Positions 1-5,766 of a stretch of 5,766 nt of DNA are shown piece after piece. The notes beneath the pieces are model-generated. The model worked only from the letters and a program-made list of their open reading frames with translations, made no database searches and was not told the origin of the DNA. Position 1 is the stretch's first letter. Each line of letters opens with the position of its first letter. Position numbers and translations under genes: made by a program. Where the stretch lies: contig VHDM01000065.1 of assembly GCA_016876055.1 (NCBI GenBank), positions 1 to 5,766 of the forward strand, given 5' to 3'. The stretch comes from Verrucomicrobiota bacterium (GTDB lineage: Bacteria; Verrucomicrobiota; Verrucomicrobiia; Methylacidiphilales; Verrucolacustridaceae).

Positions 1-160
1 CAAAGCCGCCGGCAAAGAAGCTCACTTTCTTGCGGACGGCGAGGCCATCATGAAGGATCTGCTGCCCCGCCTGAAGTCAGGCGATGTCGTCGCCGTCTTC
101 ACCAACGGCAGCTTCGGCGGCCTCGTCCCCAAACTCGCCGAAGCCCTTAAGAATCGATAA
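1..160 (+). CDS. mpl: C-terminal end of a Mur ligase, probably Mpl (UDP-N-acetylmuramate:L-alanyl-gamma-D-glutamyl-meso-diaminopimelate ligase), 5' truncated
   Basis: The reading frame starting at base 2 is open from the window edge to a TAA at 158-160, giving the last 52 residues of a protein. It ends with a short helix-like stretch, then DVVAVFTNGSFGGLVPKLAEAL. The hydrophobic strand followed by (T/S)NGxFGG(I/L)xxKL is the pattern I know from the extreme C-terminus of Mpl, where E. coli has SNGGFGGIHQKLL. Mpl joins recycled murein tripeptide to UDP-MurNAc in the cytoplasm, bypassing the MurC, MurD and MurE steps. The ATP-binding and central domains lie outside the window, so catalytic residues cannot be checked. 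MurC is the nearest alternative, but the NGSFGG signature favours Mpl. The gene converges on ispH, with 42 bases between the stop codons. Confidence 0.72.
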   Translation, partial: KAAGKEAHFLADGEAIMKDLLPRLKSGDVVAVFTNGSFGGLVPKLAEALKNR

Positions 161-174
161 TTGGAAACAGGGTA

Positions 175-197
175 GGGCCGGCTCTCCGAGCCCGCCT
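175..197. terminator. Hairpin between convergent genes; possible bidirectional terminator or dispersed palindromic repeat
   Basis: Bases 175-184 (GGGCCGGCTC) pair with 188-197 (GAGCCCGCCT) around a TCC loop at 185-187. The ten positions form one G-T wobble, one C-C mismatch (179/193) and eight Watson-Crick pairs. The hairpin lies in the 42-base gap between the convergent stop codons of the mpl-like gene and ispH, where a terminator would be expected to serve both strands. Neither side has a strong T-run: the + side continues with CATTCTCAAC, and the - side reads TACCCTGTTTCCAA. Intrinsic termination would therefore be weak. The core resembles a repeat that I recall being common between genes in Verrucomicrobiota, so it may be a repeat unit rather than a dedicated terminator. 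Confidence 0.5.
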
Positions 198-202
198 CAT
201 TC

Positions 203-1435
203 TCAACTGACCGCGGGAACCAGGCTCTTTACGTCAACACCTCTAAACTGAAAAAGCTTTGCAATCGTCTCCTCAATGACGTTATTCGGACACGAGGCCC
301 CGGCGGTAACCCCCACCGTGACCTTGCCGGAAGGTAACCAACTTTTCGTCTTTTTCTCCTGGTGGGCATGCTGGTCGTAATGCTCGATCTCGTCGGGTGA
401 AATCATCTTGGTGCAGTTGCGGATAAAGTAAGTCGGCAACTTGGCTTCACCCATCTCCGCCAGGTGGCTCGTGTTGCTGCTGTTGTACCCGCCCACCACG
501 ATCAGCAGGTCCATCTTGTTCACTAGCAGGTCCCGCAGGGCATCCTGACGTTCCTGGGTGGCTCCGCAGATCGTGTCAAAGAAGCGGAAATGGTCGCCCA
601 ACTTCGGTGCACCATACCGGTCCTCGATGGCTTTCTTGATCCGGCGCTGCACTTCCTCCGTCTCCCCACGCATCATTGTCGTCTGGTTGGCCACACCCAC
701 GGCCTGCAGGTGCAGATCAGGATCAAAGCCCGGCGAATGCGCGCCGCCGAACTTCTTGAAAAACTCCTCCCGGTTCCCGCCCTTACGGATGTATTCACAA
801 ACGTAGTCCGTCTCGGCCAGACTGTAGACGACGAGATAGTGGCCCAATCCGTCCCCGCTCAGCGCCCGAGAGCTTGTCGCCATCGTCTCCTCGTGGGACG
901 CCTTGCCGTGGATGATCGAGGTCACCCGCTCCTTATTGTACTGGCGGACGCGCTTCCAAACGCTCATCACGTCCCCGCAAGTGGTGTCCACTGTCTGACA
1001 ACCGAGTTTCTTGAGGTGATCCATCGTTTCCACCTCCGCGCCGAAAGCCGGCACGATGACCACATCCTCCGCGGTCAGCCCGGATAAGTCGTAGCCTTTT
1101 TGACCGCGCTTGAGGGACTGAATCCCCATCTCCCGGAGTTGCTCGTTCACCTCAGGGTTATGGATGATCTCCCCCAACAGAAAGATCCTCTTGTCCTTGA
1201 AAACCTTGGCGGCCGCATAAGCCAGATCAATCGCCCGCTCCACTCCGTAACAAAAACCGAAGGCCTTTGCCAACACCACGGTCATGTCCTTGGCGACTAG
1301 CGGTTGGCCGGTGGCGCGGACGAATTCCACGGCATGGCTGCGGTAATGTTTTTCCACCTGGGCCTGCACCGCCTCCATCACCTCGGGAGTGCGGAGGTTT
1401 ACTTTTTTGACTGCCGGCGCAGGAGTTGCGGACAT
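203..1435 (-). CDS. ispH: 4-hydroxy-3-methylbut-2-enyl diphosphate reductase (IspH/LytB), long form
   Basis: IspH performs the last step of the MEP pathway, reducing HMBPP to IPP and DMAPP with a [4Fe-4S] cluster in the cytoplasm. The three cluster-ligand cysteines are visible: C62 in AFGFCYGVERA, C153 in VDTTCGDV and C290 in FDTICGATQERQD. Substrate-site motifs are also present: H92 in EIIHNPEVN, HGKASHEET (176-184, with acidic residues matching the catalytic Glu), NQTT (250-253), GGYNSSNTSH (315-324) and TAGASCPNN (377-385). At 410 residues it is about 90 longer than E. coli IspH (316). The extra N-terminal segment (about 50 residues) and the insertions match the plant/cyanobacterial long form, which supports the ATG at 1433-1435 over Met51. 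No Shine-Dalgarno is seen: the bases before the ATG read TTTATCCTC. The start lies 52 bases after the argF stop, so co-transcription is plausible. The gene looks intact. Confidence 0.96.
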   Translation of the reverse strand: MSATPAPAVKKVNLRTPEVMEAVQAQVEKHYRSHAVEFVRATGQPLVAKDMTVVLAKAFGFCYGVERAIDLAYAAAKVFKDKRIFLLGEIIHNPEVNEQLREMGIQSLKRGQKGYDLSGLTAEDVVIVPAFGAEVETMDHLKKLGCQTVDTTCGDVMSVWKRVRQYNKERVTSIIHGKASHEETMATSSRALSGDGLGHYLVVYSLAETDYVCEYIRKGGNREEFFKKFGGAHSPGFDPDLHLQAVGVANQTTMMRGETEEVQRRIKKAIEDRYGAPKLGDHFRFFDTICGATQERQDALRDLLVNKMDLLIVVGGYNSSNTSHLAEMGEAKLPTYFIRNCTKMISPDEIEHYDQHAHQEKKTKSWLPSGKVTVGVTAGASCPNNVIEETIAKLFQFRGVDVKSLVPAVS

Positions 1436-1487
1436 GAGGATAAATTAACCGGAAATGGCCCAGGGTCGAGTCAAAGGGGGGATAGCT

Positions 1488-2393
1488 TTACCCCTTCTTC
1501 TGCAAGGGCTTGGAGACAATCCATTCCAGGATCCCCTTCTGGGTGTGCAGTCGGTTCTCTGCCTGGTCAAAAATGTCCTGCGCCCTCATTTCCAACACAT
1601 CGGCGGTGATCTCCTTGCCCCGGTAAGCCGGCAGACAGTGCATCACCAGCACATTGGGCTTGGCCTTGGCCACCAACTTTCGGTTGATCTGGTAAGGCCC
1701 GAAAACCTTTTCCCGCGCCGCCGCTTCCGACTCCTTCCCCATCGAAACCCAGACATCCGTGTAAAGAACATCGGCCCCTTTCACCGCCTCCGCCGGATCC
1801 TCGGTCCAGCTGACATGCTTTCCCGTCTGCACCGGCTGAAACTCTTTGGGTGCCGCACAGGCGAGATGAAATCCGAAAATCTTGGCCGCGGCCGCCCACG
1901 ACCGCGGCACGTTGCAGGCCGCGTCCCCGATGAACGCCACCCGCTTGCCCTTGATCGATCCCCTCTTTTCCTCAAAGGTAAAAATATCGCTGAGGATCTG
2001 GCAGGGATGCTCGTCATCGGTCAGCGCGTTGATCGTTGGAATCCGTGCATACGCCGCAAACTCTTCCACATCGTTCTGGGCAAAAGTCCGAATCACCGCT
2101 CCGTGCACCATTCGGCCCATCACCCGGGCGGTGTCGCGCACCAACTCTCCCCGGCCCAACTGAATCTCCGCCGCGCTGAGGAAACTCGGCACCCCGCCCA
2201 TTTCCCGGATCGCCACCTCAAACGAAACCCGCGTCCGCGTGGAGGCCTTGGTGAAAATCAGTGCCCAGATTTGGCCGGCCAGCGGGCCTTTGGCGGTCGC
2301 CTTCCCCCGGGCCTTCTTAGCTTTTTTTGCCAGCGAAAGGATCTGCCGGGCCTCGGCCTCATGCGTTCCCTCCAACTTCAGAAGATGTCTCAT
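1488..2393 (-). CDS. argF: Ornithine carbamoyltransferase (anabolic)
   Basis: The enzyme joins carbamoyl phosphate to ornithine to give citrulline, the sixth step of arginine synthesis, in the cytoplasm and usually as a trimer. The 301-residue length is normal for the family. The N-terminal carbamoyl-phosphate domain has KASTRTR (49-55; STRTR is the signature) and HPCQ (129-132). The C-terminal ornithine domain has the mobile loop DVWVSMG (213-219), the catalytic HCLPA (252-256) and QAENRLHTQKG near the end. The SMG loop argues for ornithine rather than N-acetyl- or N-succinylornithine as substrate. The usual GDxxNN segment reads GDAACN (156-161), so the first Asn is Cys while the second is kept. 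The ATG overlaps the argD stop as ATGA, and no Shine-Dalgarno precedes it (ATCCACCCT), so translation probably depends on coupling to argD. The start MRHLLKLEG is typical of ArgF N-termini. Confidence 0.96.
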   Translation of the reverse strand: MRHLLKLEGTHEAEARQILSLAKKAKKARGKATAKGPLAGQIWALIFTKASTRTRVSFEVAIREMGGVPSFLSAAEIQLGRGELVRDTARVMGRMVHGAVIRTFAQNDVEEFAAYARIPTINALTDDEHPCQILSDIFTFEEKRGSIKGKRVAFIGDAACNVPRSWAAAAKIFGFHLACAAPKEFQPVQTGKHVSWTEDPAEAVKGADVLYTDVWVSMGKESEAAAREKVFGPYQINRKLVAKAKPNVLVMHCLPAYRGKEITADVLEMRAQDIFDQAENRLHTQKGILEWIVSKPLQKKG

Positions 2394-3610
2394 AGGGTGG
2401 ATTCGACTTTCCGCAGGGCCTCCGCGACCTCCTGCCTGGAAACATTATACGGGGGTAAAAATCGCAGGACATCCGAACCTGCGGGCACCACCAGCAGGCC
2501 TCTTCCCGCCAACTGGGCCGCCACCTCCGCATGGGGCCGTCCCTTTACCCTCACGCCCACCATTCCTCCAAAACCCCGCACCTCACCGACCCAACCTTTC
2601 CCGGCGAGTTTCCCTAGCCCTTCTTTCAATTCCTCCCCCCGGGCCGACACATTCTCCGCCAACCCCTCCTCTTCGATGATCTGTAAGACTTCCAGCGCCA
2701 CTGCGCAGGCCAACGCCGTTCCGCCATAGGTCGTGGCGTGGGTGCCCGGGCCCAATACATCCATTAACTTCTCCCCCAGCCAGACCGCCCCCACCGGAAA
2801 ACCCCCGCCGAGGCTTTTCGCCATGGAAACTGCATCCGGCAAAAACTCCTCCTTCTTTCCCGCCTCCCTCAAAATTCTCTCGTAGCTTTGAAAACAGCCG
2901 GTCCGGTAGTGCCCGCACTGCACGGAGTCCATCAACAGTGAGAGGCCCTTGTCCCGAGTCAGCTTCCGAAGCCCCAGCAGATATTCAGCCGTGGCCGGAA
3001 TGACCCCTCCCTCGCCCTGGATTCCCTCCACCATCACGGCGGCGGTTTTGGGCCCCATCGCCTTCTCCACCGCCGCCAGATCATTGTAGGGAACATGGAC
3101 AAAGCCGGGCATGGGCGGTCCGAATCCTTCCCGCAACCGCTCCTGACCGGACGCCGCGATCATTCCCAGGGTCCGACCATGAAAGGAGTTCAGGGTGGTG
3201 ATGACCTCGAACCTGCCCTCCGCTGCCCTGGCTTTCCGGGCGGCTTTCACCATCGCTTCATTGGCTTCCGCGCCGCTATTGCAGAAAAAAATCTTTCCCG
3301 GGCCTGTCCGCTTGACCAGTTCGGCCGCCAGTTCCGCCTGCTTCGGATGATAGAATAGATTGGACACGTGGACCAGCTGGGCGGCCTGCTCCTGCAAGGA
3401 TTTCGCCAACCTTGGGGAAGCGTGACCTAGGCAGTTCACCGCAATGCCGCCGCCAAAGTCGAGATACTCCTTCCCGTCCGCATCCCACACCCGGGTCCCC
3501 TGCCCCCGCACCAGCACCGGGGCTGTCTCGGCCCGCTTGTAAGAGGGTACCACGTGCCGGGCATAGTCCGCCCTCACCTGCGGGGAGGAAACAATGTGGA
3601 TTGTCTTCAA
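2390..3610 (-). CDS. argD: Acetylornithine aminotransferase, PLP-dependent class III
   Basis: ArgD transfers an amino group from glutamate to N-acetylglutamate semialdehyde, giving N-acetylornithine, the fourth step of arginine synthesis. The 406-residue length is typical. Fold-type I class III motifs appear in order: GGGIAVNCLGH (53-63), CNSGAEANEAM (110-120, phosphate-binding loop), NSFHGRTLG (141-149, aromatic-His stacking on PLP), VEGIQGEGG (194-202), D228 contacting the PLP ring nitrogen, the Schiff-base lysine K265 in AKSLGGGFPVGA, TTYGG (293-297) and R383 in LRFLPP. The motif normally read as DEVQ is DSVQ (228-231), followed by CGHYRTG. The start is TTG at 3608-3610: an in-frame TAA lies four codons upstream, no ATG is available nearby, and TAAGG sits seven bases before the TTG. 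A GTG at codon 12 is the only close alternative and has no ribosome site. Related succinylornithine or ornithine aminotransferases cannot be excluded on sequence alone, but the overlap with argF supports ArgD. Confidence 0.93.
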   Translation of the reverse strand: MKTIHIVSSPQVRADYARHVVPSYKRAETAPVLVRGQGTRVWDADGKEYLDFGGGIAVNCLGHASPRLAKSLQEQAAQLVHVSNLFYHPKQAELAAELVKRTGPGKIFFCNSGAEANEAMVKAARKARAAEGRFEVITTLNSFHGRTLGMIAASGQERLREGFGPPMPGFVHVPYNDLAAVEKAMGPKTAAVMVEGIQGEGGVIPATAEYLLGLRKLTRDKGLSLLMDSVQCGHYRTGCFQSYERILREAGKKEEFLPDAVSMAKSLGGGFPVGAVWLGEKLMDVLGPGTHATTYGGTALACAVALEVLQIIEEEGLAENVSARGEELKEGLGKLAGKGWVGEVRGFGGMVGVRVKGRPHAEVAAQLAGRGLLVVPAGSDVLRFLPPYNVSRQEVAEALRKVESTL

Positions 3611-3617
3611 GGGGAAA

Positions 3618-3622
3618 CCTTA
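3618..3622 (-). promoter_or_regulatory. Ribosome binding site deciding the TTG start of argD
   Basis: The - strand reads TAAGG, then a seven-base spacer (TTTCCCC), then TTG. AAGG is a partial Shine-Dalgarno at good spacing. It also overlaps the in-frame TAA that closes the argD frame upstream, so the TTG at 3608-3610 is the first usable start. Confidence 0.5.
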
Positions 3623-3651
3623 GAAAGCGGGAGGCGGGCAGCCAATCCCAC

Positions 3652-4710
3652 TTAGCGGGCGGCCCAACGGAGCAGCGACTCGGTCTGCTCCCAGCCCATA
3701 CAGGCGTCAGTCACGGAAATTCCATATCGCAGCCCCTTCGGAGCGTCCTTGGACAGATCCTGCCGCCCTTCATGCAGATGACTTTCCAGCATCAACCCGA
3801 GAATCCCCGGCGTGCCCGCCTTTTTCTGCTCAACGACACTTTTCCAGGCCACCTCCTGCTTGGTCGCCTCCTTGCCGGAGTTGGCGTGACTGCAGTCCAC
3901 CATCAACCGAACCGGTAACTGATGTTTTTTAAGTGACTCCCGCGCGGCCGCCAGGCTGTCGGGGTCGAAATTGCTTTTGTCCCGCCCACCCCGCAGGACG
4001 AGATGGGTCGAGGTGTTTCCGGTGGTGCGCACCACACTGGTTAACCCTTCACCGTCGATGCCGACAAAGGAGTGCGGCGTCCGCGCCGAAAGCATCGCAT
4101 CCACCGCCACCTGCAGGCTCCCGTCCGTGCCGTTTTTGAAGCCAACCGGCATGGAAAGACCGCTGGCCATCTCCCGGTGGGTCTGACTCTCCGTGGTCCG
4201 GGCCCCAATGGCCGCCCAGGTCACCAGATCGGATAAATACTGCGGGACGATCGGGTCGAGGAACTCAGTCCCAGCCGGGACGCCCATGTCATTGATCTCC
4301 GCCAAAAGTTTCCGCCCCAGTTTCAGGCCTCCCTCGAGATCAAGCGATCCATCTAGATGCGGGTCGTTGATCAGCCCCTTCCAACCGACGGTGGTCCGCG
4401 GTTTTTCAAAATAGACCCGCATCACCAAAAGCAAAGAATCCCCCAGCTCCTCCCGGATTTTGGCGATCCGTTCCGCGTACTCGAGGGCCGCCTTGCGATC
4501 GTGAATCGAACAGGGCCCCAAAACGATCAACGGCCGGGGATCTTTGCCCTCCAGAACCGCCTCAACTTCTTCCCGGCCTTTCCGGACCGTCACCTCGGCG
4601 GCCTTCGAAACCGGAATCTCCTTTTTGAGTTTGCTGGGCGAGGACAAAGGCTTCAGCTCCCGCACCCGCAGGTTCGCCAATTTCGGAGCCGTCTGTACCG
4701 CCGTTGTCAT
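3652..4710 (-). CDS. aroG: 3-deoxy-7-phosphoheptulonate (DAHP) synthase, type I AroF/G/H class
   Basis: The enzyme condenses phosphoenolpyruvate with erythrose 4-phosphate, the entry step of the shikimate pathway, in the cytoplasm. At 352 residues it matches E. coli AroG (350) in length and motif order. Visible motifs are GPCSIHD (65-71), R98, KPRTTVGWKG (103-112), GARTTESQTHRE (169-180), PVGFKNGTDG (188-197), DCSHANSGK (272-280), ESHLHEG (309-315) and SVTDACMGWE (332-341). The four metal ligands of AroG correspond to C67, H275, E309 and D335. P156 and S186 align with AroG Pro150 and Ser180, positions linked to feedback inhibition, so allosteric control by an aromatic amino acid is likely; which one cannot be read here, and the symbol could equally be aroF or aroH. 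The ATG is preceded by AGAGG at a long 12-base spacing. The gene ends 41 bases before argD. Confidence 0.96.
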   Translation of the reverse strand: MTTAVQTAPKLANLRVRELKPLSSPSKLKKEIPVSKAAEVTVRKGREEVEAVLEGKDPRPLIVLGPCSIHDRKAALEYAERIAKIREELGDSLLLVMRVYFEKPRTTVGWKGLINDPHLDGSLDLEGGLKLGRKLLAEINDMGVPAGTEFLDPIVPQYLSDLVTWAAIGARTTESQTHREMASGLSMPVGFKNGTDGSLQVAVDAMLSARTPHSFVGIDGEGLTSVVRTTGNTSTHLVLRGGRDKSNFDPDSLAAARESLKKHQLPVRLMVDCSHANSGKEATKQEVAWKSVVEQKKAGTPGILGLMLESHLHEGRQDLSKDAPKGLRYGISVTDACMGWEQTESLLRWAAR

Positions 4711-4777
4711 GTTACGACTGTACCTCTTTTTTCTCGTTTCCGAAATCTGAATTCCGCAATCCGAATTGCTAATTCCC
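4711..4777 (-). other. AT-richer intergenic gap upstream of the DAHP synthase gene
   Basis: This 67-base gap is clearly richer in A and T than the coding sequence around it. It holds a small perfect inverted repeat, GCAAT (4756-4760), loop CCGA, ATTGC (4765-4769). Toward the DAHP synthase start lies a purine-rich stretch (GAGAAAAAAGAGG on the - strand) that includes the likely ribosome site. I see no convincing -35/-10 pair, so I cannot say whether a promoter for the downstream block lies here. Confidence 0.4.
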
Positions 4778-4812
4778 TTAACCCCCTGAATCCCTTAACC
4801 CCTTAATCCCTT
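4774..4812. repeat. Short tandem repeat, unit 16-17 bases, about 2.4 copies, at the 3' end of the flippase-like gene
   Basis: Bases 4774-4790 (TCCCTTAACCCCCTGAA), 4791-4806 (TCCCTTAACCCCTTAA) and 4807-4812 (TCCCTT) are successive copies of one unit. TCCCTTAACCCC is identical in the first two, and one copy is a base shorter. On the - strand they encode the last residues of the membrane protein, EGIKGLRDSGG, and supply its TAA stop at 4778-4780. The tail composition is therefore set by the repeat rather than by the protein family. Confidence 0.7.
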
Positions 4813-5766
4813 CGGCCTTCCCCACTCCCGACACCAAATACACGATTCCTCCAAACAGATTCCAAACCAGGATCACCGCGAACGCCGTCAGCGAAATCGC
4901 CACCGCCTGCGCTGCTGGAATCCCATACACGCCCAGAAAAGCGACAAACGCCGCCTCGCGTAGGCCCAGCCCGTTCCAGGTAATCGGCAGAACCGTCACC
5001 ATCGCGACCATCGGCAGGACCGAGGCCAGCTGCCAAAAGTCGGCCGGCAAGGCCATCGCCTCAGCCACGGCAAAGAAAAGAGTCACCAACAAAGCCTGAG
5101 AAGTCAGACTCAGCAAAAGTCCTGCCCCTGCCCCCACCGGATGGGTCAGACAAACATGACAGGCCTTGGCACCCTCTGCCGCCGCTTTCCTCCATCCCGA
5201 GGAATGATCCCCCGCCAGCAACCGACTGGAAACCGGACTCCCCAAGACCACTAAAATCACCAGCAGGATTGCGGCCACGGTGACAAAGGCCAGCGCTCCG
5301 GCATGAGTCACGGGATGCTGATTCAGCTCCTGCCAGCGCGGCAAGATCAGCGCCGCCCCCAAAAGGACCGTGGCGGCCAGTCCCAGCACCCGCTCCAGTA
5401 GAATCGACACCACCGCCGCAGGGCGGGCCTGCGGGGCGTCCCGGGCCGCCCAAAAAGCACGCATCACATCCCCGCCCATGACCCCAGGAAGAATGCTGTT
5501 AAAAAAAAGTCCTGCGACCGCCAACTGGGCCGTGCGCCCCCATCCGACGGCCGCCCCGGCCACTTCCAGCAAAAGATGCCACCTCACAATCGAGACCAGC
5601 ACGACCCCGCCATACGCCACCAGCGCTGCCAGTAGCCAGCCTCCCTTGGCCTGCCGGAGGACCCCGGCAAACTCCTGCCAATTCAGTTTCGTGGCCAAAA
5701 ACCAAAGCGCCGCCAAGGTAATCGCTATCCTCAATCCCAAGGAAACAACCGGGTGAATTTTTATTC
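4778..5766 (-). CDS. Flippase-like / lysylphosphatidylglycerol synthase TM-region family integral membrane protein (UPF0104-like), 5' end probably beyond window
   Basis: This is a polytopic inner-membrane protein. Numbering from a TTG at 5738-5740, it has about eight hydrophobic segments, roughly at 3-17, 35-53, 70-84, 109-133, 147-167, 206-231, 236-256 and 279-305. Family motifs are NSILPGVMGGDVMRA (81-95), SILLERVLGL (112-121) and NGLGLREAAF (256-265), the hallmarks of the flippase-like domain also found N-terminal to MprF synthases. No aminoacyl-transfer domain follows, so it is a stand-alone membrane version. Members are proposed to move or help modify lipid-linked or hopanoid/glycan substrates; the substrate cannot be read here. 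The frame has no stop up to the right edge and continues as KIHPVVS before the TTG. That TTG lacks a Shine-Dalgarno, so the true start is probably just outside. The C-terminal tail is built from a tandem repeat. The gene lies 67 bases upstream of the DAHP synthase. Confidence 0.85.
   Translation of the reverse strand, partial: IKIHPVVSLGLRIAITLAALWFLATKLNWQEFAGVLRQAKGGWLLAALVAYGGVVLVSIVRWHLLLEVAGAAVGWGRTAQLAVAGLFFNSILPGVMGGDVMRAFWAARDAPQARPAAVVSILLERVLGLAATVLLGAALILPRWQELNQHPVTHAGALAFVTVAAILLVILVVLGSPVSSRLLAGDHSSGWRKAAAEGAKACHVCLTHPVGAGAGLLLSLTSQALLVTLFFAVAEAMALPADFWQLASVLPMVAMVTVLPITWNGLGLREAAFVAFLGVYGIPAAQAVAISLTAFAVILVWNLFGGIVYLVSGVGKAEGIKGLRDSGG

Noticed and set aside
590..1609. Several + strand open frames (590-1087, 1100-1300, 1304-1609) antisense to ispH and the argF 3' end
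   Set aside because: They lie wholly or mostly opposite strongly conserved ispH sequence and show no family signature.
1455..2729. A 424-codon open frame on the + strand, antisense to argF and argD
   Set aside because: It overlaps two well-identified genes, is rich in Arg, Pro, His and Gly with no recognisable motif, and is expected by chance opposite GC-rich coding sequence.
4711..4777. Possible sigma-70 promoter for the DAHP synthase gene
   Set aside because: TTGCGG is present on the - strand, but no TATAAT-like hexamer occurs at 16-18 bases, so the claim is not supported.
3412..4806. + strand open frames of 149-168 codons antisense to DAHP synthase and the argD 5' end
   Set aside because: The - strand frame carries every DAHP synthase motif in order; the + frames have biased, motif-free composition.
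5370..5756. 128-codon + strand frame opposite the membrane protein
   Set aside because: It is low-complexity Ala/Ser/Thr/Pro sequence opposite the hydrophobic segments of a recognisable membrane protein family.
1..5766. CRISPR array, tRNA or rRNA genes, insertion sequences, toxin-antitoxin or phage modules
   Set aside because: Coding sequence of known metabolic or membrane families fills nearly the whole window; the gaps are at most 67 bases and contain no such elements.

Overview
No previously undescribed system is visible here. The window is an ordinary stretch of bacterial primary metabolism. It is GC-rich and densely coded: one partial gene on the + strand at the left edge, then five genes all on the - strand. 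I suspect Verrucomicrobiota or a relative. The reasons are the long plant/cyanobacterial-type IspH, the mixed presence and absence of Shine-Dalgarno sequences, and a small palindrome of the GGGC-CGGCTC-TCC-GAGCCCGCC type that I remember as a common dispersed intergenic repeat in that phylum. This placement is inference from memory, not a database result.

Layout from left to right. Positions 1-160 hold the last 52 codons of a Mur-ligase-type protein, best matched to Mpl (murein tripeptide recycling ligase). A 42-base convergent gap (161-202) follows, containing a hairpin. Then come ispH (203-1435, -), argF (1488-2393, -), argD (2390-3610, -), a type I DAHP synthase, aroG-like (3652-4710, -), and a flippase-like integral membrane protein (4778 to the right edge, -) whose 5' end probably lies outside the window.

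Transcription of the - strand block runs right to left: flippase-like protein, DAHP synthase, argD, argF, ispH. The gaps are 67, 41, -4 and 52 bases, so the five genes could be one transcription unit; no clear promoter or terminator is visible between them. argD and argF are coupled by an ATGA overlap and encode the fourth (N-acetylornithine transamination) and sixth (citrulline formation) steps of arginine synthesis. The DAHP synthase opens the shikimate pathway, and IspH closes the MEP isoprenoid pathway. The unit would thus combine three unrelated biosynthetic branches, which looks like housekeeping clustering rather than a dedicated pathway.

The points most worth a second look are modest: the hairpin between the convergent genes, a 16-17 base tandem repeat that forms the C-terminal tail of the membrane protein, an atypical DSVQ motif in ArgD, a TTG start for argD, and the lack of Shine-Dalgarno sequences before argF and ispH.
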